Source of the DNA: Medicago truncatula
Lineage: Eukaryota > Streptophyta > Magnoliopsida > Fabales > Fabaceae
Assembly (NCBI RefSeq): GCF_003473485.1
Contig: NC_053048.1
Location: 41,040,755 to 41,104,754 of the forward strand
Length of the DNA: 64,000 nt
Direction of reading: 5' to 3'
Shown: positions 58,256 through 64,000 of the stretch, piece after piece
How the letters are laid out: every line of letters starts with the position of its first letter
Position numbering within the stretch: the first letter of the stretch is position 1
Made by a program: the position numbers and the translations under genes
Notes under the pieces: model-generated
The model's input: the letters and a program-made list of their open reading frames with translations, nothing else
The model's database searches: none
Told to the model about the DNA's origin: nothing

Positions 58256-59567
58256 TTATAAGTCTACTGCATGTGGTTATTCTTTCAAATCATTTAGGCC
58301 GAATTTTAAATTTTGATTGTGCCTTCGGATACCACATATTTATGTGGACAATGTCTAGTGCTTAAATACTATGAATGATTTAGGTATGAATATGAAGTAG
58401 ACTTTTGGTAGTTGTGTAAATTTTTCATCCATAGCAGTTCATTTTATAATTATCGGGTTTGGGTTGTAATTTAATTTGACAATTTATTGGTTCTTATATA
58501 AATTCCCCATTGATATATAGGCATGATATAGTTCTTAATTTAGTGGTGAATATGGTTGATGTTCTCTAGGTTGCATTGCACAGCATCCAAGGTGTCTGTC
58601 TTACCTTTGTAATAGACATATAGAAAGGCCATACTCCGAAATCATTTTTGGGGTTGGGGCATTACCATCATACTACACGGTGGTTCTCTACATCCTTATT
58701 TGCGCACTCTCTAGTTTGTTTTATAGCTGCTTATTGTAGAAATAGAATGTAGATATCCATACGAAGTATGATTTATCTTTGTTATCCCCACATCTTGTTA
58801 GCAAAATGTATTTTGCCCTGAAAACACCTTAAGAAAATCAGTAATCAATATTATAAGGTATTTCGCCCTGTAAGGTATTCTGTCCCGACTACTTTTCTCA
58901 TGTAAGGTTATATTACCCATTCCTTATTATAATTTTACTATTGTAACTATTTTTCTAAGCAGTGTTGCAAGAACTTAATTGACTGCTGTGCCTGATCCTT
59001 CTTAATTTTGGGTCATGATTATTAATTTATTATAACAAGCAAATATAAGTCCTTTTAACAAACTGAGCTCAATCAGAGCTGCAGAGCCTGTATGATGAAG
59101 TAGTCAAGTTTTTAGCAAAGTAGTCCTTGACAGAATAGAAGGCATTTATTAAATTTAACCATCAATCGCCGAAATATATCTTGTCAGCTATCACACTAAC
59201 ATTCATTGTTTGTTCCCTATATATTCAAATCTATTTGTCAATTTTGCAGTTTTTCCATTTCCACCCCATTTGAAATATTGGTTAATATTTGTTGATGGGT
59301 TTACAATCACATTTTCTTAATTTATTTTTGCCACGTTGCATCTACATTGTCATGCTTATGGCTGAACTCCTTCAATTAAGCTGTTCTTGAAGAGAGCAAA
59401 AGGAAAACAAGCTATGTATGCAAATGTCTTGTGATGACATTAATCAGTCACACTTATTCTCACGCAACATCATTTTTTATTTTTCATTGGTAAATCCAAC
59501 TGAATAAATACATAACTTCCCAAACCTTGGATCATCAACTACAAAAATTCTACATTTTGTCCTTCTT
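58256..59567. other. Sequence between the solo LTR and the SANT ORF
   Basis: I looked here for HINT exons 4-5 and found none. No other gene, RNA or bounded element is supported. A repeated GTAAGGTATTTTGCCCTG-like stretch occurs near 58810-58885. Confidence 0.4.
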
Positions 59568-60566
59568 ATGCACATACTTACACACAAATCTGATTTATTA
59601 TCGTATTGTTTTCAGGCTCAAGTCCCACAATTTTCAAGCCCAGTCGGGTTGAATAATATTACACTCGGTGAAGAACAACAATCAACTCAAAAAAGGAAAA
59701 GAACAAGGTTTACCCCTGGAGAAGATAAAGTTCTCATCCAAGCATGGCTCATCGTTCCCAAGAATGCAGCTGCGGAGGCAAATCAAAGAGTAGATTCCTT
59801 TTGGCTAAGAATTAAGAATACTTACAATGAGCATCGCGGCCATTTCAAACCGAGGGGAGTATCACAAATAAAATCGCGATGGCATAAGTTGAATAGCATA
59901 GTTCATAAATTTGTAGGGTGCTACAAAGTAGCCTTTGAGAAAAAGAAAAGTGGTAGCTCTGAGTCTGACATCATGGGAGAAGCATATACACTTTATTATC
60001 AAGATGAAGGCGAACAGTTCAAATTAGAGTATGCATGGCGATTGTTGAAAGATGAACCTAAATGGTCAAATACATCATTTGAAGTAGGCGGTAAGAGAAC
60101 CAAGATTTCTGCTTCAGGAGCATACTCGACCACCTCTAATCTAGACACGCCATCAAGTTGTGAATACAATGCAGCATCACCTACCTTGCTTTGTCTAACA
60201 GGGACAGAAGTAGAGGAAAGAAAGGGAAAATCAAAATCGGAAGAAACATCTTCGGTGGTTTGTCTTTGTCAAACAGGGACTGAAGTAGAGAAAGGAAAGG
60301 AAAAATCAAAATCGGAGGAAACATCTTCTGTTAATGTTGAGCTAATTGAAGTGAAAGAGATTCCAAAGACAAAAGTTCTTGTCATGGCAGAAATGGCGCG
60401 TGTTCAAGATGAGCAAAATAAGTTGAAGGAGAAAGAGTTGAATTTGAGGGAGAGAGAGTTTGAGTTGGAGTTCCTTTTTAAGGATATATCCGGGATGAAA
60501 GCCAGACAACAACGAGATCATGAGATGCTGTGTAATGTGATTAGAGAAAAATATGGCATTATGTAA
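59568..60566 (+). CDS. Myb/SANT-like protein of the PIF/Harbinger ORF1 type
   Basis: This is an open frame of 332 codons. Homology-like sequence starts at about 59616 (AQVPQFSSPVGLNNITLGEE), just after an acceptor-like TTGTTTTCAG, so the first 16 codons may be intron. A SANT/Myb-like DNA-binding domain follows (RTRFTPGEDKVLIQAW to KSRWHKLN). Then come a KLEYAWRLLKDEPKW-type segment and a C-terminal NAM-associated helical region (VLVMAEMARVQDEQNK to EKYGIM). Related plant proteins (often mislabelled GST T3-like) come from Harbinger transposons, where the Myb-like ORF1 product helps transposition, or are domesticated copies. A 24-residue segment (TGTEVEE...SEETSSV) is duplicated in tandem at 60190-60333. 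The N-terminus is shorter than usual. Confidence 0.7.
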   Translation: MHILTHKSDLLSYCFQAQVPQFSSPVGLNNITLGEEQQSTQKRKRTRFTPGEDKVLIQAWLIVPKNAAAEANQRVDSFWLRIKNTYNEHRGHFKPRGVSQIKSRWHKLNSIVHKFVGCYKVAFEKKKSGSSESDIMGEAYTLYYQDEGEQFKLEYAWRLLKDEPKWSNTSFEVGGKRTKISASGAYSTTSNLDTPSSCEYNAASPTLLCLTGTEVEERKGKSKSEETSSVVCLCQTGTEVEKGKEKSKSEETSSVNVELIEVKEIPKTKVLVMAEMARVQDEQNKLKEKELNLREREFELEFLFKDISGMKARQQRDHEMLCNVIREKYGIM

Positions 60567-61614
60567 AGTAACAAATGTTGGTCAAGGAATCAAGGTAGCC
60601 ATTGTTCAGTGTTCACAGTAGTCGTATTTTCCAAACTAGTTTTAATGTTATCTTTCAATATTTATGTAGCTATTATTATTGCATTACATACATCCTTCTG
60701 ATTTGAAGTCTTCATGGTACAGTCAAAACTGCAGAGTACAATATTACGGAAGTTGCGGGCTAGTTTTAATTAGGCGTAGCAAATGGACGGTATCAACAAA
60801 ATTTGACTTGGATTATGCTAATAACAGTTTTTTATCTATAGGATTACGGGATAATATTTTCGGGTTTATTGATCAAACTCTGAGAATAAGTTTCCAATAG
60901 AGTTTAGCCCCATTGAGGAGGATCTCAACGACGGGGGAGTGTCAGTTTAGTTGATCTGTTGTAATTAGAATTGAACCAGTACTTCATATAAACTTTGTTG
61001 CTATTTTGTCCACAATTTGAGTTTAGCCCCGGTTAAGTACCTCAAATAAGTCTCTCAAGGCACCTAATGACAATGGTCATCTGCCTGTTCCAAGTTTAAG
61101 GATTTAGGGTTTATGGTTTTAATGTCCATAATTTGAGTCAAGTTAAACAAATCAGTCCAGAAATGGCTCTGAAAATGTTGTATTTTGTGTAATAATCTAA
61201 GATATAATAACCATTTTACAAAATAAAGAAAAAAAATGAAATAATTCATCAATTCAATTCGGGACAAACTCCTACAAGTGTAATTCACTCTCAAATTGAT
61301 CTCTGAATGTATCAAAATTGTTATTGTTATCGCATTCATAAATATTCTTTTTATTAATCATTTTGGTCCTCAAATACGTCAGGGGTCATTTAAGTTTGAG
61401 GTTTGTAATAAATTAATCATTTAATTTAGCTTAATTTAGTTTTCGAATATATTTCTGGTTTATCAATTTAATTCGTAAAACTATTAACAAAAGAAACAAT
61501 AAAATGCATTTGCCATTATGATATAAAGTATTCTAATTGAAAAAAGTCAATAGGAGAGAGTTCGATTATGTACAAAATGGTAGGAACAAGATAGTAAGCA
61601 TTTGGATTTCAAAA
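60567..61614. other. Intergenic DNA upstream of the BTB gene
   Basis: No transposase partner ORF was found next to the SANT ORF. The region is AT-rich and should hold the BTB promoter. No RNA gene or clear repeat is supported. Confidence 0.4.
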
Positions 61615-63051
61615 ATGGAGGAAGAAAGCACTTCCCAAACCACCACAGACTCCAACGTAACTGACCGCATAAAACTCAACGTTGGCGGTAAGCTCTTCGA
61701 AACAACTCTTTCCACAATCCGGTCCGGCGGTCCAGACTCTCTCCTTTTCGCATTATCAAACCGTTTTTCCAACGACCCAAACCCGGTTTTCATAGACCGC
61801 GACCCAGAAATCTTCTCCGTCTTCCTCTCTCTCCTCCGCACCAACCACCTTCCCTCCACTGCCCGCCGCTTCTCCAAACAAGAACTCGCCGACGAAGCTC
61901 TCTTCTATGGTATTGACTCTCATCTCCGAAATGCTACTTCTCCACCTCCGTTCTCCGGCATCGACGCTTCCATCGTTGCCTCCGTCCGACCTGCATCGGA
62001 AGGATTGTCTTCTACTTTCACCGCTGCGGAGAACGGTTCCGTTTGGATTGCTCACGGTGGTCAACTCTCCAGCTACGACTGGAATCTAATCCATTCCGCA
62101 ACCGTTCGTACTCACCTCGATGAGATCAATTCAATTTGCAGAGTCTGGCCGGAGATTGCCGCCGTTGGAACTGAATCTGATGCTGGATTACACTTCTACA
62201 ATTTCTCCGGTAGTCGCCACGTTGGTTCTGTTCATTGGAGCGATCCTTCCGATCCGAGAATCTTCAAAGCGCGAGTCAACGCGATAACCGCATCGGATAA
62301 TTCGGTTTTTGCTTCATTCGATTGTCCTCATAGAGAGAATTGCATCCTCGAGGTTGATAAAGCTAAGCTCCAGATCGTGTCGCAGTTAGGTCGACAATCC
62401 GGGAACCAAGCAAAAAACATGGTTCCGGGGAAATTGACGTTTGTTCCGACGACTGGAGTGCTCGTTGGAAGTGCGGTAACAGGTGGAGCATTTGGTTATT
62501 CGGGATATATCCGTGTTTGGGACCCTAGGTCTGGTGAAGTGGTTTGGGAAACAAACGAACCGGGTGCGGGTAGGAGTAGTAGATTTGGTGATTCATTTTC
62601 TGCTATAGATGTTGATGTTGAAAAATTATTACTATTTAAGCTTTGTTCAAAGTCTGGTGATTTAGCTATGGCGGATATGCGTCGTTTGGGTGATGATCCT
62701 TGGGTTTACTTGAAGGAGAAGAATCCTAGTTTATGGACAGATGGGGGTGATGGGAGTACTAGTAGTGTGGTGAATTGTTACAAAGGGCAAGTTTTTGTGG
62801 GCAGAGGCGGGGAGTTGGAGGTTTGGTCAAGGGTGAAAGAGGTGGTAGAATGTGAGAGTGAGAGGGATAGGGAGAGTGATGGTGAGGGAGTTTATAGAAG
62901 GAATTTTGTTGATAAGAGAGAGGATTCGGAGAAAGGTGTGATTGTGAAGATTGAAGGTGGTGGGGATAGGTTGTTCATTAGTAGAGAAGATGTTGAAGGT
63001 ATTGAAGTGTGGGAGAGTTCCCATTATGCTGGAGCTATTTCTGTATTGTGA
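61615..63051 (+). CDS. BTB/POZ (T1/KCTD-type) protein with C-terminal beta-propeller-like region
   Basis: A single-exon CDS of 478 residues starts at the ATG at 61615 ([10 protein letters not shown]). The T1-type BTB domain is about residues 17-105 ([50 protein letters not shown]). The remainder resembles WD40/YVTN blades, including [31 protein letters not shown] and [10 protein letters not shown], to about 478. The architecture matches Arabidopsis At5g41330/At2g24240-type proteins, which are predicted Cullin-3 substrate adaptors; no specific substrate is established to my knowledge. The first half of the CDS is GC-richer than its surroundings, as is common for intronless plant genes. It looks intact. 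Confidence 0.9.
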   Translation: MEEESTSQTTTDSNVTDRIKLNVGGKLFETTLSTIRSGGPDSLLFALSNRFSNDPNPVFIDRDPEIFSVFLSLLRTNHLPSTARRFSKQELADEALFYGIDSHLRNATSPPPFSGIDASIVASVRPASEGLSSTFTAAENGSVWIAHGGQLSSYDWNLIHSATVRTHLDEINSICRVWPEIAAVGTESDAGLHFYNFSGSRHVGSVHWSDPSDPRIFKARVNAITASDNSVFASFDCPHRENCILEVDKAKLQIVSQLGRQSGNQAKNMVPGKLTFVPTTGVLVGSAVTGGAFGYSGYIRVWDPRSGEVVWETNEPGAGRSSRFGDSFSAIDVDVEKLLLFKLCSKSGDLAMADMRRLGDDPWVYLKEKNPSLWTDGGDGSTSSVVNCYKGQVFVGRGGELEVWSRVKEVVECESERDRESDGEGVYRRNFVDKREDSEKGVIVKIEGGGDRLFISREDVEGIEVWESSHYAGAISVL

Positions 63052-63572
63052 CCTTGGGATTGAATTTGATAGTTAGGGTTGGCTTGGGTTACCTTGTTGT
63101 AAGATTCTTCTTCTTCCATATGGAATTTGTTAATGTTTGACATTTTGTGAATAGCCATAATTTGATGCAATTTAAATTTCTGTCTCCTGCATTTGTTGTA
63201 ATATTAGCTCTAGTATCATGAATAAACCACAATGGGTCCGAAATGAGTTCCTTAATGATGTTCAAGATCAATGAATATTTGGGGCAAGTGTAATACATTA
63301 TTAACACTAAATTTATTTTACTTCTCTGTTTTTTCTTACCAACTTTCATTTCGTTTATATTGTACTCATATCTAAGTTAAATGTCAGAGAAGTTTGATTG
63401 TGAGCATGAATCTGATGTTGAAGATGTAACCATTCTTATTGACACATGATAATGTGTTAGTACTTTGTTTTGCTAACATAATCGCTTCAATAATATTGAG
63501 CTTTATTGTTTTATCCAACATTTTGTGAACAATTTCATCTTAATATGTTATTAATATTAAACTAATTTACTA
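63052..63572. other. 3' UTR of the BTB gene and intergenic DNA
   Basis: The first part is probably BTB 3' UTR. The remainder is AT-rich and holds no recognisable feature. Confidence 0.4.
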
Positions 63573-63797
63573 ATGTTAAGTCCCAGTCTTCTGGCAAAGG
63601 ATTCTCTCCTTCTATCCATAATCACCTACTCGCACTTCCACTTTCATCTTTTCCTTGGCAATGAAAGCCTCTGGTGGAAACCACAGATTGATGTAGTTTG
63701 TTTTGGTTTTGAACTCCCCTCAATTCAATGTTCTACTGACTGTTTCCAGAATTTGGAGTACCATTTGCTTGGGTCCAATAAGCGCCAACTGAAGGTA
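63573..63797 (+). other. Possible exon of an unidentified gene at the window edge
   Basis: A less AT-rich stretch translates as DSLLLSIITYSHFHFHLFLG, then NESLWWKPQIDVVCFGFELP, then a Cys-containing segment and HLLGSNKRQLK, ending at a donor-like CTGAAG|GTAACC. Codon use looks natural. I recognise no family. The apparent start is at CTG-type sequence, not ATG, so if real it is an internal exon. Its continuation would lie right of the window. Confidence 0.3.
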
Positions 63798-64000
63798 ACC
63801 TTCCATTACTATTTTATTAGCAATCTGTTTTTTGTTATTGTCATTTGTTGTAGCCTTTCATGTGTGTATTTTATCATTCGAATATGTAATTACTTGCCGT
63901 TTCTGATGATTTATTGATCAACCTAGTCTGCAAGTGATAGATTGGAAATTTACCTAGTATTTATATCTACATTACTTAAAATTTACAATCCTATTTTAGG
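63798..64000. other. Window end, AT-rich; nothing recognised
   Basis: Probably intron if the preceding stretch is an exon. No feature is supported. Confidence 0.3.

Noticed and set aside
58256..59567. HINT exons 4 and 5
   Set aside because: No HxHxHxx-encoding stretch and no NWPPG-type C-terminus were found in any plus-strand frame.

Overview
This window is plant nuclear DNA. Genes are widely spaced and have many introns, the intergenic DNA is AT-rich, and MITEs, LINE tails, tRNA-derived SINEs, a Helitron and a solo LTR are scattered through it. The proteins and the repeats (tRNA-like SINEs, long-TIR MITEs, an RPS2-like CC-NBS-LRR remnant) point to a legume, most likely Medicago, Trifolium or a close relative. 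The species assignment is an inference; no database was searched.

Layout. At 1.37-1.85 kb (minus) lies the first exon of a membrane-anchored cupin-like protein. A transposon-rich stretch follows (2.4-6.6 kb: long-TIR element, LINE tail, MITE, an 879-bp hAT-type element, and a SINE split by a small hAT MITE). At 7.19-10.26 kb (plus) is a complete seven-exon TOC34-type GTPase of the chloroplast outer membrane. At 13.2-13.9 kb is a 5'-truncated LINE with a 16-bp target duplication. At 15.14-19.54 kb (plus) is a six-exon MYB-CC transcription factor (PHL7-like) whose first intron holds nested transposons and a captured gene fragment. LINE and MITE debris fills 20.3-22.6 kb. At 24.25-26.98 kb (minus) is a three-exon group A bZIP factor of the AREB3/DPBF3 type.

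From 28.94 to 33.90 kb (minus) lies what looks like a complete 4.96-kb Helitron: 5' TC end, 3' hairpin plus CTAG, insertion between A and T. It carries a decayed RPA1-like fragment, two SINE copies and a triplicated block of about 370 bp. Two foldback MITEs follow, then a CC-NBS-LRR pseudogene (35.64-39.76 kb, minus) with stops, frameshifts and a deletion after the P-loop. At 49.6-51.1 kb (minus) is an intact UBA2-type two-RRM RNA-binding protein, probably with a long spliced 3' UTR reaching to about 44.7 kb. From 55.1 kb come exons 1-3 of a HINT-type HIT protein whose catalytic exons are missing. A 914-bp solo LTR (57.34-58.25 kb) sits downstream, followed by a Myb/SANT-like Harbinger-type ORF (59.6-60.6 kb). 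A single-exon BTB/T1 plus beta-propeller protein lies at 61.6-63.05 kb, and an unidentified possible exon near the right edge.

The host genes act in unrelated processes: chloroplast import, phosphate/MYB-CC-type transcription, ABA-type transcription, RNA binding and a possible ubiquitin adaptor. They form no operon or cluster. AREB3- and UBA2a-type genes are neighbours in Arabidopsis (At3g56850 and At3g56860). Here they keep the same strand but are about 22 kb apart, separated by the Helitron, the NBS-LRR pseudogene and MITEs, so the window is best read as an ancestral gene block inflated by transposons. I see no clearly novel functional system. The most unusual items are the Helitron with its triplicated block, the HIT/SANT arrangement, the nested elements in the MYB-CC intron, and the spliced UBA2 3' UTR.
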